A stretch of 42,706 nucleotides of DNA from JBMOKT01 sp049323895 (GTDB taxonomy: Bacteria > Bacillota > Peptococcia > Peptococcales > BICA1-8), in contig JBMOKT010000033.1 of the NCBI GenBank assembly GCA_049323895.1, positions 1-42,706 on the forward strand. Direction: 5' to 3'. A program made the position numbers and the translations under genes. The notes under the pieces are model-generated. The model was given only the letters and a program-made list of their open reading frames with translations. It was not told the DNA's origin and ran no database searches. Numbering within the stretch: position 1 is the stretch's first letter; each line of letters begins with the position of its first letter. This document shows, in pieces, positions 15,275 to 23,404 of this stretch.

Positions 15275-17103
15275 ACTATCGCTCCTCTCTTACATACGTC
15301 TGCACACATTCCACACATTACACAGGTTGCTTTATCTATTGAAACCTTGCCGTCTTTATAACGGAGTGAAGGACAGCCGAAGTCATTTATACAAATCTTA
15401 CAGCCGTTGCAACGCTCAGCATCAACATCCACAGCCCGTGGTGTAAAGAACTGCTGTTCACTCTTAGTATTACGCAGGAAACATGGCGCCTTAGCTATCA
15501 CCACAGAAACTCCTTCTTCTTTAATTGCTTCTTCCAGGGCTTGTTTTGTTTCAGCTATGTTATATGGATTAACAGTTCTTACTGTTGCTCCAACAGCTTT
15601 GCAAATGGCTTCTATGCTAATTTTAGCTGCGTCTTTATCCCTCAAATCTACCCCGGAACCGGCATGGGGCTGGAAGCCGGTCATGGCTGTTGTTCCGTTT
15701 TCACCAATAACAACAGTAATATTTGCACCGTTATATGAAGCACTTACCAAGCCTGGCAGACCCATGTGGAAGAAGGTGGAGTCACCAATCATAGCAACTG
15801 TTGGGCGACCTAAACCTGTGCTGGCAAGACCGGCTGCCATGGGGATAGATGCACCCATGCAATATATAGTGGACTGAAGTTCAATGGGCGGGAAACTTCC
15901 TGCGTCATGGCAGCCTATGTCACCGGTAACAATACCTTTATATTTTCTGGTAACTTCCTTCATGGCATTTAATAGACTTCTATGGCTGCATCCTACACAC
16001 TGGGTACGGGTTCTGATAGGCATCTTAGGTCTGGCAAAGGGTTTCAAATCTTCAGGTAATTCTATAATTTCTAATTTACTTATTGCATCCATTACTATTT
16101 GGGTATTTAATTCACCCTCAGCTGGCAAGAAATTATCCCTGCCTAAAACCTCAACCTTTAAACCTTCCTCATAGCATATTTCTTTAATTAATTTAGCTGC
16201 CACCGGTTCGATTTCCTCTACAACAACTACCCTGTCAACCTTGCCAAGAAACTCACGTATTTTTTGAGGGGGTAGGGGAAGTGTTCCTAGTTTTAAAATA
16301 GGTAAATTAATATCCAAAATTTCAAAAGCTTCTTTTATGTAAGTGTAGCCAATGCCACACCCAATAAATCCGGTTGTACCCTGTCCTTCTTCTATCCAGT
16401 TAAAAGGACTTTTTTCGGAAATTGCCTTATACTCTTCCTGCTTGGCGTTGAGAAGTTCATGACGCCACAAGGGGCGCATTTTACCGCCAGCCTTGGGTTC
16501 ACTAACAGCACTCATAACAAACCTAGAGCGGTCAGGTTCAAAGCTGGGCTCTCTGTCAGGAGCGGTGCTCTCGCCATCTTCAATGATTGCCCTGGCATGA
16601 CAGACCCGCATTACAGGACGAAGTACATATGCTGAACCAGTTTCCTCGGATAAATCAAAAGCCATTTTCATCATTGCTTTGGCTTCCTCAGGCGAAGCAG
16701 GGTCAAGAATTGGCAAGTGACCATAGGTATGAAGTAAAATCCTTGTATCTTCTTCATTCTGGGATGAATTAGCCCCTGGGTCATCAGCAGATACTAGGAC
16801 ATATGCACCTTTTACACCTGTAAAGGCAAAGTGCATAATCATATCTGTAGCAACATTGGTACCATTATGCTTCATTACAGCCAGGGTACGCATATTGGCA
16901 AGGGAGGAACCCATTGCCACCTCAGTTGCAACCTTCTCATTACTGGACCATTCTACATATAAATCAGGTCTTTCTTTGGCAATTACTTCTAGAATTTCTG
17001 TGGCAGGTGTACCGGGGTAACCCGTAACAACCTTTACACCAGCCTCGATTGCGCCATGGGCCATGGCATCGTCGCCCATTATAAACTTACGCTTTTGCAC
17101 CAT
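15271..17103 (-). CDS. iorA: Indolepyruvate:ferredoxin oxidoreductase alpha subunit
   Basis: Large subunit carrying thiamine diphosphate and two [4Fe-4S] clusters. The N-terminal domain has GYPGTPATEILE near 25. The TPP domain shows CVGCSHRSLLNA, GDIGCHDAGSFPPIE and MIGDSTFFHMGLPGLVSA between about 370 and 455. The C-terminal ferredoxin domain has CNGCKICINDFGCP and CVMCGMCADVCKRGAIV. The length (610 aa) is standard. AAGGAGG lies 5 bp before the ATG. It follows the aldolase gene by 24 bp, so aldolase, iorA and iorB probably share a transcript. Confidence 0.95.
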   Translation of the reverse strand: MVQKRKFIMGDDAMAHGAIEAGVKVVTGYPGTPATEILEVIAKERPDLYVEWSSNEKVATEVAMGSSLANMRTLAVMKHNGTNVATDMIMHFAFTGVKGAYVLVSADDPGANSSQNEEDTRILLHTYGHLPILDPASPEEAKAMMKMAFDLSEETGSAYVLRPVMRVCHARAIIEDGESTAPDREPSFEPDRSRFVMSAVSEPKAGGKMRPLWRHELLNAKQEEYKAISEKSPFNWIEEGQGTTGFIGCGIGYTYIKEAFEILDINLPILKLGTLPLPPQKIREFLGKVDRVVVVEEIEPVAAKLIKEICYEEGLKVEVLGRDNFLPAEGELNTQIVMDAISKLEIIELPEDLKPFARPKMPIRTRTQCVGCSHRSLLNAMKEVTRKYKGIVTGDIGCHDAGSFPPIELQSTIYCMGASIPMAAGLASTGLGRPTVAMIGDSTFFHMGLPGLVSASYNGANITVVIGENGTTAMTGFQPHAGSGVDLRDKDAAKISIEAICKAVGATVRTVNPYNIAETKQALEEAIKEEGVSVVIAKAPCFLRNTKSEQQFFTPRAVDVDAERCNGCKICINDFGCPSLRYKDGKVSIDKATCVMCGMCADVCKRGAIV

Positions 17104-17127
17104 TGCAGCCTCCTTAAAATGTATTAT

Positions 17128-17907
17128 TCATGAAAAGTCTTTTAGGACTTCATTTATGGATTTGAACCTTTCTCTGGAAACCTGGACCATCATTCCCACA
17201 TCAGTGGAGTACATCAAATATTGCACACCTTTCTGTGCCCATTTTAGGGCATCCTCAGGCTTGGTAATAAAGGTCCCTACCCATTTACCTTTTTTGCGGC
17301 AGAGCTCTATAACATCCTCCATTACCTTTATAACCTTGGGATGGTCGGTTTGACCGGGTACACCCAAGGACTGGGATAAATCCCATGGTCCTAAAAAAAG
17401 CACATCCAGCCCCGGGGCATCCAGCAGCTGCTCAGCATTTTTGGCAGCTAATTCTCCTTCAATATGAACAACAGTCAGCACCTCTTGATTGGAGGTAGGA
17501 ATATGAACATCAGGCTCTATAGAGCGGTAGCCCGAAGCTCTCACAAAACTGCACAGACCCCTGTTGCCTTCAGGGAAGTATCTGGCTGCCCTGGTTACTA
17601 TTTCAGCCTGTTCCCCTGTCTCCACCTGGGGAATTTGTACACCTTCGGCACCGGCATCAAGGGCCCGCATTATGTAGGAAGACCTTGGTTCAGCTACCCT
17701 CACTAAACCTGTAATGCCAGCCCCCCGTGCTGCCCTCAGCAAATGCTCTACTTGGGGGATTTCAAAGCCACCGTGCTCCATATCGATAACTACAAAATCC
17801 CATCCCGTATGTCCTAATATTTCCACAGCAGCAGGTCCCATGCGACCAAAGGTTCCAAGACAAACCTTGCCTGCTTTAAGTTTACTTTTCAGTAAGTTTT
17901 CCTTCAC
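17128..17907 (-). CDS. HpcH/HpaI-family aldolase (class II, 2-oxo acid)
   Basis: Metal-dependent aldolase family that cleaves 2-oxo-4-hydroxy acids to pyruvate plus an aldehyde. Typical blocks: LGTFGRMGPAAVEILGHTGWDFVVIDMEHGGF at the start, RVAEPRSSYIMRALDAGAEGVQIPQVET in the middle, and DVLFLGPWDLSQSLGVPG near 178. The catalytic arginine and the acidic metal ligands lie within these. It starts with GTG behind GAAGGG. It is upstream of iorA. A paralogue with the same layout is at 31931-32695. Substrate unknown: hydroxy-oxo sugar acids from the adjacent UxaA-type dehydratase are possible but unproven. Confidence 0.9.
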   Translation of the reverse strand: MKENLLKSKLKAGKVCLGTFGRMGPAAVEILGHTGWDFVVIDMEHGGFEIPQVEHLLRAARGAGITGLVRVAEPRSSYIMRALDAGAEGVQIPQVETGEQAEIVTRAARYFPEGNRGLCSFVRASGYRSIEPDVHIPTSNQEVLTVVHIEGELAAKNAEQLLDAPGLDVLFLGPWDLSQSLGVPGQTDHPKVIKVMEDVIELCRKKGKWVGTFITKPEDALKWAQKGVQYLMYSTDVGMMVQVSRERFKSINEVLKDFS

Positions 17908-17940
17908 GATAATTCCCTTCTCTCTAGAAATAGTATAAGG

Positions 17941-18259
17941 TTAGTAGCTACAGTACTACCTAAATAATCTATCAGTGTTACGTTGACACGATGTCACGAT
18001 GTCACGTCAGGAAACCTCAACATTCATGTCCGCACGTTCTAGATTTTGGGCTTGCGGAACGACACAGAGGTCGCTCCCTACGAATTATCCATTTTTTCTA
18101 CACTATAATTTACCTTGACATCTAATCTAGCGTTAGCGGAATCTTTAATGGTAATTAATAATCTAGCACAGCGTAATACTTCTTTTTCTTTACCTTTACC
18201 TGTCATGCAGTATAGCTCTTTAGCTTACCTGACCTGTTAAATAACCTCATAGCCTACCT
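17941..18259. repeat. Repeat-bearing intergenic region
   Basis: The 350-bp gap behind the UxaA gene holds no gene. Direct GTCACGAT/GTCACG repeats lie at 17984-18006. The stretch at about 17984-18036 (GACACGATGTCACG... then GTCACGTCAGGAAA...CATTCATGTCC) resembles 37779-37858. A copy of the 40-50 bp arm repeat (TTTACCTTTACCTGTC...TAGCTTACCT) lies at 18188-18236. A GTAGCTACAGTA stretch at 17944 recalls the tandem repeat at 42006. Confidence 0.6.
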
Positions 18260-18291
18260 AAAAGTTAATAGTCTACCGACTATTAACTTTT
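18260..18291 (-). terminator. Hairpin at the end of the UxaA large-subunit gene
   Basis: A 14-bp inverted repeat (AAAAGTTAATAGTC / GACTATTAACTTTT, 4-nt loop) begins at the stop codon of the gene. On the minus strand no T-run follows the stem, so it may stabilise the mRNA end rather than terminate alone. Confidence 0.6.
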
Positions 18292-19450
18292 ACAGCGACA
18301 TTGACAATCTAGAAATTCCGAACTCCCTGTGTCCCATAATCTCGGCTTTTGACATCTGTCCATTGATAACATTTACTAAATATTGGAAAAGCTTTTCTTC
18401 CACATCAGTCAGCTTTTCCTTGCCCTCAATAATGGTTCCGGCATTAATATCAATGTCATCCTCCATCATGGCCCAGGTTTTGGGATTGCCTGTAATTTTA
18501 ATTACCGGGGCAATGGGATGACCCGTAGGAGTACCCTGTCCGGTAGTAAAGACAGCTACTTGAGCTCCCCCGGCCATCATTCCTACTAAAGATTCTACGT
18601 CGTGTCCGGGAGTGTCCATTATTACCAAGCCTTTTTTATTAGGCCGCTGGGCATATTCCAGTATTTCATAGACAGTGCTGTGTCCAGCTTTGTGTATGGC
18701 ACCCAGGGATTTTTCTTCAAGGGTAGTCAACCCGCCGGCAATATTGCCCGGCGAGGGGTTCCCCCCGCGGAAATCTACACCCATAGATAAATACCTTTCT
18801 TCAACCCTCTTAATAAGGTTCAAAATGTCCTGTCCTAATTCTGGAGTAGCTGCCCGGCGAGCAACCAGATGCTCGGCTCCAATTATCTCGGGAGTTTCAG
18901 AGAGGATAACAGTACCACCTAATTTTGCGATGCGGTCGGAGACTCCCCCTGTAACAGGATTTGCTGCAATACCCGAAGTCGTATCAGACCCACCGCATTC
19001 GGTGGCAAAAATCAAATGTTCCCAGCCAAATGGTTCCTTTTTCATATTTCCTAAAAGAGCAGTCATCTGGGTTGCTTTTTTAACGCCTTCCTGCACAGCC
19101 TTCATTGTACCTCCGGCTTTCTGAATAGAGACATAATCAACAATTTTGCCCGATTTAGCTATGGATTGGGCTAAATCTACAGCAGGTATTCCCTCACAGC
19201 CAAGTCCTAAAACAAGAACAGCAGCCACATTGGGGTTTGTAGCAGTTCCTTCCAAGGTCCTATAAACCATATCCTTATCGGCACCAATTTGGGCACAGCC
19301 GTGCTGGTGAGTAATGGCTACTGCGCCAGGTACACTGGCAGCAATCAACTCTGAAGCCCTATTGGCACATACCACAGACGATAATACTAATAGATGGTTT
19401 CTAATCCCCACTCGACCATCAGGACGCCAAAATCCTTGCAATTCTTTCAT
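18290..19450 (-). CDS. UxaA-family dehydratase, large (C-terminal) subunit
   Basis: Homologous to the C-terminal part of altronate/galactarate dehydratase and to the large subunit of (2R)-sulfolactate sulfo-lyase. It opens with the family signature WRPDGRVGIRNHLLVLSSVVCANRAS. It includes HQHGCAQIGADKD, ECGGSDTTSGIAANP near 160, DFRGGNPSPGNIAGGLTTLEEKSLG near 240 and MDTPGHDVESLVGMMAGGAQVAVFTTGQGTPTG near 290. Start at 19450 (386 aa) is set by AAAGGGGGT eight bases before the ATG; the frame extends further upstream without support. It is 4 bp from the small subunit, so they are coupled. Substrate is open: sugar acid, hydroxy acid or sulfolactate. Confidence 0.88.
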   Translation of the reverse strand: MKELQGFWRPDGRVGIRNHLLVLSSVVCANRASELIAASVPGAVAITHQHGCAQIGADKDMVYRTLEGTATNPNVAAVLVLGLGCEGIPAVDLAQSIAKSGKIVDYVSIQKAGGTMKAVQEGVKKATQMTALLGNMKKEPFGWEHLIFATECGGSDTTSGIAANPVTGGVSDRIAKLGGTVILSETPEIIGAEHLVARRAATPELGQDILNLIKRVEERYLSMGVDFRGGNPSPGNIAGGLTTLEEKSLGAIHKAGHSTVYEILEYAQRPNKKGLVIMDTPGHDVESLVGMMAGGAQVAVFTTGQGTPTGHPIAPVIKITGNPKTWAMMEDDIDINAGTIIEGKEKLTDVEEKLFQYLVNVINGQMSKAEIMGHREFGISRLSMSL

Positions 19451-19454
19451 TAAA

Positions 19455-19739
19455 TTACCCCCTTTTATCTCCCCGGCCCCTTGCGCCTTCAACATTATGA
19501 ACATGGACATGACAGCCGACCTTTATTTCAGTCACAGCAATACCTATCGGTTCACCATATTTTATAACTTCAGCACCGGCCGGAATTTTAGAAATTGCTG
19601 CTTTATGACCAAAGGGTATGGGATCTATAACTGTTATTTCCTGGCCATTATCATCTTTCACAGTTTCATTTGCCGAGATATCTCTAACTGCAGTGGCTAC
19701 ATTATCATTAGGGTTCATTACTGCTAAGCTAATCTCCAA
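19455..19739 (-). CDS. UxaA-family dehydratase, small (SAF-domain) subunit
   Basis: The 94 residues match the N-terminal SAF-like domain of altronate dehydratase: MNPNDNVATAVRDISANE, then PFGHKAAISKIPAGAEVIKYGEPIGIAVTEIKVGCHVHVHNVEG. In E. coli UxaA both parts are one chain; here they are split, as in SuyAB and many clostridial systems. The likely start is TTG at 19739, about 10 bp after GGAAGG. It lies between the iclR regulator and the large subunit, so its expression is probably governed by that IclR protein. Confidence 0.88.
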   Translation of the reverse strand: MEISLAVMNPNDNVATAVRDISANETVKDDNGQEITVIDPIPFGHKAAISKIPAGAEVIKYGEPIGIAVTEIKVGCHVHVHNVEGARGRGDKRG

Positions 19740-19754
19740 AACATTTCACCTTCC

Positions 19755-20540
19755 TTAATAATTAATAGAATAGCCTAATCGTTGGGAAATTGCTGCCGCA
19801 GCTGACAGTAAATCCTTTATCAAGACTTCTTTTTTTTCGGCAGTCTGCCAGGTAGTTAAACCTGAAAGGCTCACAGCAGCTACCACCTCCCCTTTGTGGT
19901 TAAAAACCGGTGCAGCATGACAGGTAATATCGGGTTCATGTTCTTCATCATCAACGGCATAGCCAACCTCTTGAACCTTCATAATTTCCTGCAGGAGCAG
20001 TTCCTTGTCCACTAAGGTTTTTACTGTATTTTTTGTGAGGTTAACCCTGTTAAGTACAGCTTTTATCTCATCAGGTTCCTTATAAGCCAGCAGTACCTTG
20101 CCTAAAGATGTACAATGGAGGGGAATTGCCTTGCCTTTCCATGAATTTAACCTTATGGGACTGGCAGGCTCAACCTTTTCAATATAAACGCCAAAATCAC
20201 CCTCAAGGACACCAAGGTTGCATATAAAACCGGTCTTATAGGCTAACTCCTCCATTGCAGGCAGTGCTTCTTTGGTAAGGTCTGTCCCCTCCACCGAAAC
20301 CATTCCCAGTTCATAGAGCTTTAACCCTAAATTGAAACCTCCCGTGGCATCTTTACGGATATATCCTCGCTTTTCTAATGTCTGCAAAATTCCGTAGGTG
20401 CTGCTTTTAGGCAACCCTAAGCTCTGATGGATTTGCGTTAGAGAAGAAGGATTGTTGTTTTTCAAATACTCCAAAATATCCAGGGTTTTTTCCAGAGCCG
20501 GTACTTGATATTTTTTTTGCGTGACCATCTTTTTCACCAC
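19755..20540 (-). CDS. IclR-family transcriptional regulator
   Basis: Effector-binding regulator, usually of a neighbouring catabolic operon. The N-terminal winged helix-turn-helix runs from ALEKTLDILEYL (about residue 14) through LTQIHQSLGLPKSSTYGILQTLEKRGYI. The C-terminal IclR ligand domain contains HCTSLGKVLLAY and YAVDDEEHEPDITCHAAPVFNHKGEVVAAVSLSGLT. 261 aa is usual. The start is uncertain: GTG at 20540, or ATG four codons later. It sits between the MaoC gene (13 bp) and the UxaA pair. Candidate binding sites are the TATACTGTA half-sites at 21050 and 21132. Confidence 0.94.
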   Translation of the reverse strand: MVKKMVTQKKYQVPALEKTLDILEYLKNNNPSSLTQIHQSLGLPKSSTYGILQTLEKRGYIRKDATGGFNLGLKLYELGMVSVEGTDLTKEALPAMEELAYKTGFICNLGVLEGDFGVYIEKVEPASPIRLNSWKGKAIPLHCTSLGKVLLAYKEPDEIKAVLNRVNLTKNTVKTLVDKELLLQEIMKVQEVGYAVDDEEHEPDITCHAAPVFNHKGEVVAAVSLSGLTTWQTAEKKEVLIKDLLSAAAAISQRLGYSINY

Positions 20541-20553
20541 ATTCTGTCGTATT

Positions 20554-21006
20554 TCAGTCCACTTTTCTCTTCATCATCAGGGTTTTAACACCCTCCTGGC
20601 ATACTGTTCCATCCTGCTTGACAATTTGAAGTTCAAATTTCACAACACCTCTGTCAGGTTTTGAACTGCTTGCCTTTTTGTCCGCTATTTTTACCTTGAC
20701 ATGAATCGTGTCACCAAAAAAAATAGGTGCTTTAAACTGCCAGGAATCAACACTTAAAAAAGCAATGGCAGTCCCTTCCAGAATGCCCAGCCTAAAGATA
20801 AGTCCGTGGGATACAGCAAGGCCTAGTAGTCCATGGACTATTGGCTGACCAAAAGGTGTAGCCTTTCCGAACTCTTGACTTGTATGCAGCTCATTATAGT
20901 CCCCACTCATTGCTGCAAACATTACTACATCAGTTTCGGTCATAGTCCTGGTGGGAGTAATAAACTCTTCGCCAATTACGAATTCATCAAAATATTTGCC
21001 ACCCAT
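20554..21006 (-). CDS. MaoC-like (R)-specific hydratase / dehydratase
   Basis: Hot-dog-fold hydratase. The catalytic aspartate and histidine are seen in SGDYNELHTSQEFG (D51/H56 region), followed by PIVHGLLGLAVSHGLI. The 150-residue length matches single-domain PhaJ-type enzymes. The ATG has GGGGAGG upstream. It is the first gene of the minus-strand block and is divergent from tryptophanase. It might supply the enoyl-CoA hydration step otherwise missing from the acyl-CoA operon, but MaoC enzymes usually make the (R)-isomer while Hbd takes (S), so this is uncertain. Confidence 0.9.
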   Translation of the reverse strand: MGGKYFDEFVIGEEFITPTRTMTETDVVMFAAMSGDYNELHTSQEFGKATPFGQPIVHGLLGLAVSHGLIFRLGILEGTAIAFLSVDSWQFKAPIFFGDTIHVKVKIADKKASSSKPDRGVVKFELQIVKQDGTVCQEGVKTLMMKRKVD

Positions 21007-21049
21007 AATTAAACCTCCCCTCGGTTCAGTATGCAGAACCTTTGTTTAT

Positions 21050-21144
21050 TATACTGTAAATATTCTAACTAAGCGGGGTTTTTCCTTTAATTTTTTATTA
21101 ATTTCATTTATTTAAATTAATTACAAGAAGTGTATACAGTATAC
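21050..21144. promoter_or_regulatory. Divergent promoter region with palindromic operator-like site
   Basis: Between maoC and tnaA, the near-perfect palindrome GTATACAGTATAC (21132-21144) overlaps a plausible tnaA -10 (TATACT, 21140-21145). Its half-site occurs again, reversed, as TATACTGTA at 21050-21058, near the maoC start. Paired copies in a divergent region suggest one regulator for both transcripts, perhaps the IclR protein two genes away (inference). Confidence 0.6.
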
Positions 21145-21199
21145 TTTATTATCTTAGTTTTGCATGCTAAAATTAAGAAAAAAAGTAAGGAGGACTACC

Positions 21200-22582
21200 A
21201 TGAAGTACCAGGCAGAACCTTTTAAGATTAAGATGGTAGAACCATTAAGGATTATTTCCCGGGAAGAAAGGGAAAAGGCCCTTGTAGAAGCAGGCTATAA
21301 CCCCTTTTTATTAAGAGCTGAAGATGTATACATAGACCTTTTAACAGACAGCGGCACTGGAGCAATGAGTGACTATCAATGGGCCGGTATGATGCAGGGC
21401 GACGAATCCTATGCCGGCAGCAGGAATTACTTTCACCTTAAGGAAACAGTTAAGGAAATCTTTAATTATGATTACACCATTCCTACCCACCAGGGACGGG
21501 GAGCAGAGCAGGTTTTATTTCCCCTTCTGATTAGACAGGGGCAATATGTCCTGGGCAATATGCATTTTGATACAACAAAAGCCCATATTGAGCTTGCAGG
21601 AGGCCGGGCCGTAAACTTTGTAACCGAAAAGGCCTTTGATACTACTACTCCTTATCCTTTTAAAGGTGATTTTGATTTAGCCAAGCTGGAAAACTTTATT
21701 AATGAAAAATGGACTGAAAATATAGCCTTTATTTTAATCACTATCACCTGCAATAGTGCCGGAGGTCAGCCCGTTTCCTTGGATAATATGCAAAAAGTTA
21801 AACAAATAGCCGATAAATTTGGAATCAGGGTATTTATAGATGCCGCCCGCTTTGCCGAAAATGCCTATTTCATTAAGCAAAGAGAATCCAAATTCAAAGA
21901 TAAAACAATTAAAGAAATTATTGCGGAACAGTTCGCCTGTGCAGAAGGTTTTACCATGAGTGCTAAGAAAGATGCCTTAGTTAACATCGGTGGACTACTA
22001 TCCTTTAAGGAGGATGAAGAGCTGTTTAAACAGGCCCAGTCAATGGTTGTTCCCTGGGAAGGATTCCCTACCTATGGGGGATTGGCAGGCAGGGATATGG
22101 AAGCATTGGCAAGAGGATTAAAAGAAGGTATTAATGAAGATTATTTAGCATATCGTATCGGTCAAGTAGCATATTTAGGCCAGCGCCTGGTAGATGCAGG
22201 TATTCCTATTCAAACACCTACTGGCGGACATGCAGTATTTATTGATGCTAAGAAGTTCCTGCCCCATATTCCAGGGCATCAGTTCCCTGCCCAATCATTG
22301 GCAAATGAGCTTTACCTGGAAGCGGGAGTCAGAGGGGTAGAGATTGGTTCTTTCCTTTTAGGCAGAGATCCGGAAACAGGAGAACAGTTGGAATCACCAT
22401 TAGAGTTATTAAGGCTTACCATTCCAAGAAGGGTTTACACTTATGCCCATATGGACGTTGTAGCTGATGCTTTAATAGAGATATATAAACGCAGAGATCA
22501 GTTGCGGGGTATGGAATTTACCTATGAGCCTAAAATACTCCGCCATTTTACAGCAAAATTGAAGCCGGTAGAAAAGAACTGA
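21200..22582 (+). CDS. tnaA: Tryptophanase (tryptophan indole-lyase)
   Basis: PLP enzyme splitting L-tryptophan to indole, pyruvate and ammonia. Shared beta-eliminating lyase motifs include DLLTDSGTGAMSD, PTHQGRGAEQ, DAARFAENAYFIKQRE and the PLP lysine in MSAKKDAL. Tyrosine phenol-lyase is the close alternative. At diagnostic places this protein matches tryptophanase: aspartate in MHFDTTKAH (E. coli D137; Thr in the phenol-lyase), histidine in RHFTAKLK (E. coli H463; Phe in the phenol-lyase), and VEIGSFLLGRDP. The start at 21200 (460 aa) follows AAGGAGG. It stands alone on the plus strand with its own terminator. No tnaC-like leader peptide or tnaB transporter is evident. Confidence 0.9.
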   Translation: MKYQAEPFKIKMVEPLRIISREEREKALVEAGYNPFLLRAEDVYIDLLTDSGTGAMSDYQWAGMMQGDESYAGSRNYFHLKETVKEIFNYDYTIPTHQGRGAEQVLFPLLIRQGQYVLGNMHFDTTKAHIELAGGRAVNFVTEKAFDTTTPYPFKGDFDLAKLENFINEKWTENIAFILITITCNSAGGQPVSLDNMQKVKQIADKFGIRVFIDAARFAENAYFIKQRESKFKDKTIKEIIAEQFACAEGFTMSAKKDALVNIGGLLSFKEDEELFKQAQSMVVPWEGFPTYGGLAGRDMEALARGLKEGINEDYLAYRIGQVAYLGQRLVDAGIPIQTPTGGHAVFIDAKKFLPHIPGHQFPAQSLANELYLEAGVRGVEIGSFLLGRDPETGEQLESPLELLRLTIPRRVYTYAHMDVVADALIEIYKRRDQLRGMEFTYEPKILRHFTAKLKPVEKN

Positions 22583-22602
22583 GCAATTTGCTCAGTTCTT
22601 TT
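22574..22602 (+). terminator. Intrinsic terminator of tnaA
   Basis: AAGAACTGAGCAA / TTGCTCAGTTCTT inverted repeat overlapping the tnaA stop codon, followed by TTTTAG. The stem begins inside the last codons of the gene. Confidence 0.85.
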
Positions 22603-22619
22603 AGTGTAATACTTTTTGG

Positions 22620-22863
22620 TTAAAAAATCTGGTCAGTGGGCGAGTGAGCGAGCAGCCAGTTAAACAAGGCAAAGAGTATGTCGTCTAAAGGGTTTCATTT
22701 TGGGTCGGCATTACGGCTAAAGGGATATACTAAGTGGCGGCATGTCTACCCTTTCATTACGAATGAGCTTAACTTGTATAGTCACATTGCCAGGTCGGAG
22801 ATCGCTTCGTGCCTCACGATAACAATTTTATTTTTCCATTAGCTATTGACCATTGACTATCAG
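22620..22863. repeat. Intergenic region with diverged repeat-like DNA
   Basis: No gene seen in about 240 bp between tnaA and the hairpin at 22864. The stretch AAGGGTTTCATTTTGGG at 22688-22704 recalls AAGGGTTAAATTTTGGG at 25351-25367, the left part of mosaic copy C. Heptamer-like ATTGACC-ATTGACT-ATC lies at 22847-22861. It may be a decayed member of the mosaic family; similarity is partial. Confidence 0.4.
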
Positions 22864-22912
22864 CCCCCCATATAAAAGGTCTGCTTTTTAGCAGACCTTT
22901 TATATGGGGGGG
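22864..22912. terminator. Long perfect hairpin downstream of bacteriohemerythrin gene
   Basis: A 21-bp perfect inverted repeat (left arm CCCCCCATATAAAAGGTCTGC at 22864-22884) with a 6-nt loop lies 7 bp behind the minus-strand hemerythrin stop. No T-run follows on either strand, so it may be a bidirectional terminator or an RNA stability element. Confidence 0.6.
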
Positions 22913-22918
22913 TATCAA

Positions 22919-23311
22919 TTAACCTTGAACAATTAATTTATCTCTTTCCAAAATATGCTTATCAATCCATTTAACCACAAAATCCAATATTTCCATTATA
23001 TGCTGATCCTGGTTTTCATCCAGCTCTTCCAGATTAATATCGTTTATTTTGGCAATAAAGTCATCGTGTTCCATTTTGTGAGAGAAAATCTTTTTGTAGC
23101 CTTCCTGCATCATATAAGCCTCTTCAGACTTAAAATGAAAGACTGTATAATCCTTTAATTCTTCCAATATTTCTACAACTTTGTCATACTTATCAATGTA
23201 AAGGTCGTTCTTTAACAATTCATAAACATTATTAGCTATTTCAAAGAGTTTTTGATGTTGTTCATCAATAAGGTCCACTCCGATTCTATATTCCTCTTTC
23301 CACTTGATCAT
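22919..23311 (-). CDS. Bacteriohemerythrin
   Basis: Di-iron oxygen-binding protein of the hemerythrin family, likely used for oxygen sensing or scavenging in an anaerobe. The 130 residues contain the ordered iron ligands: H in DEQHQKLFE (about 19), H and E in VFHFKSEEAYM (about 55-60), HKMEHDDF (about 74-78), and H and D in WIDKHILERD near the end. The start IKWKEEYRIGVDLID is classic. AAAGGAG precedes the ATG. It is a single gene, with a long hairpin behind it. Confidence 0.95.
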   Translation of the reverse strand: MIKWKEEYRIGVDLIDEQHQKLFEIANNVYELLKNDLYIDKYDKVVEILEELKDYTVFHFKSEEAYMMQEGYKKIFSHKMEHDDFIAKINDINLEELDENQDQHIMEILDFVVKWIDKHILERDKLIVQG

Positions 23312-23404
23312 TTTTCTACTCCTTTCACCAATTATCCTTTCCTTACTTTATTCCTGCTGCCCGAAATTTTCCCTGTTATTTAATTGAAAATTTTTTTACC
23401 GTTT

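Noticed and set aside
21200..22582. Tyrosine phenol-lyase instead of tryptophanase
   Set aside because: Aspartate in MHFDTT and histidine in RHFTAKL agree with tryptophanase and not with phenol-lyase (Thr and Phe there).
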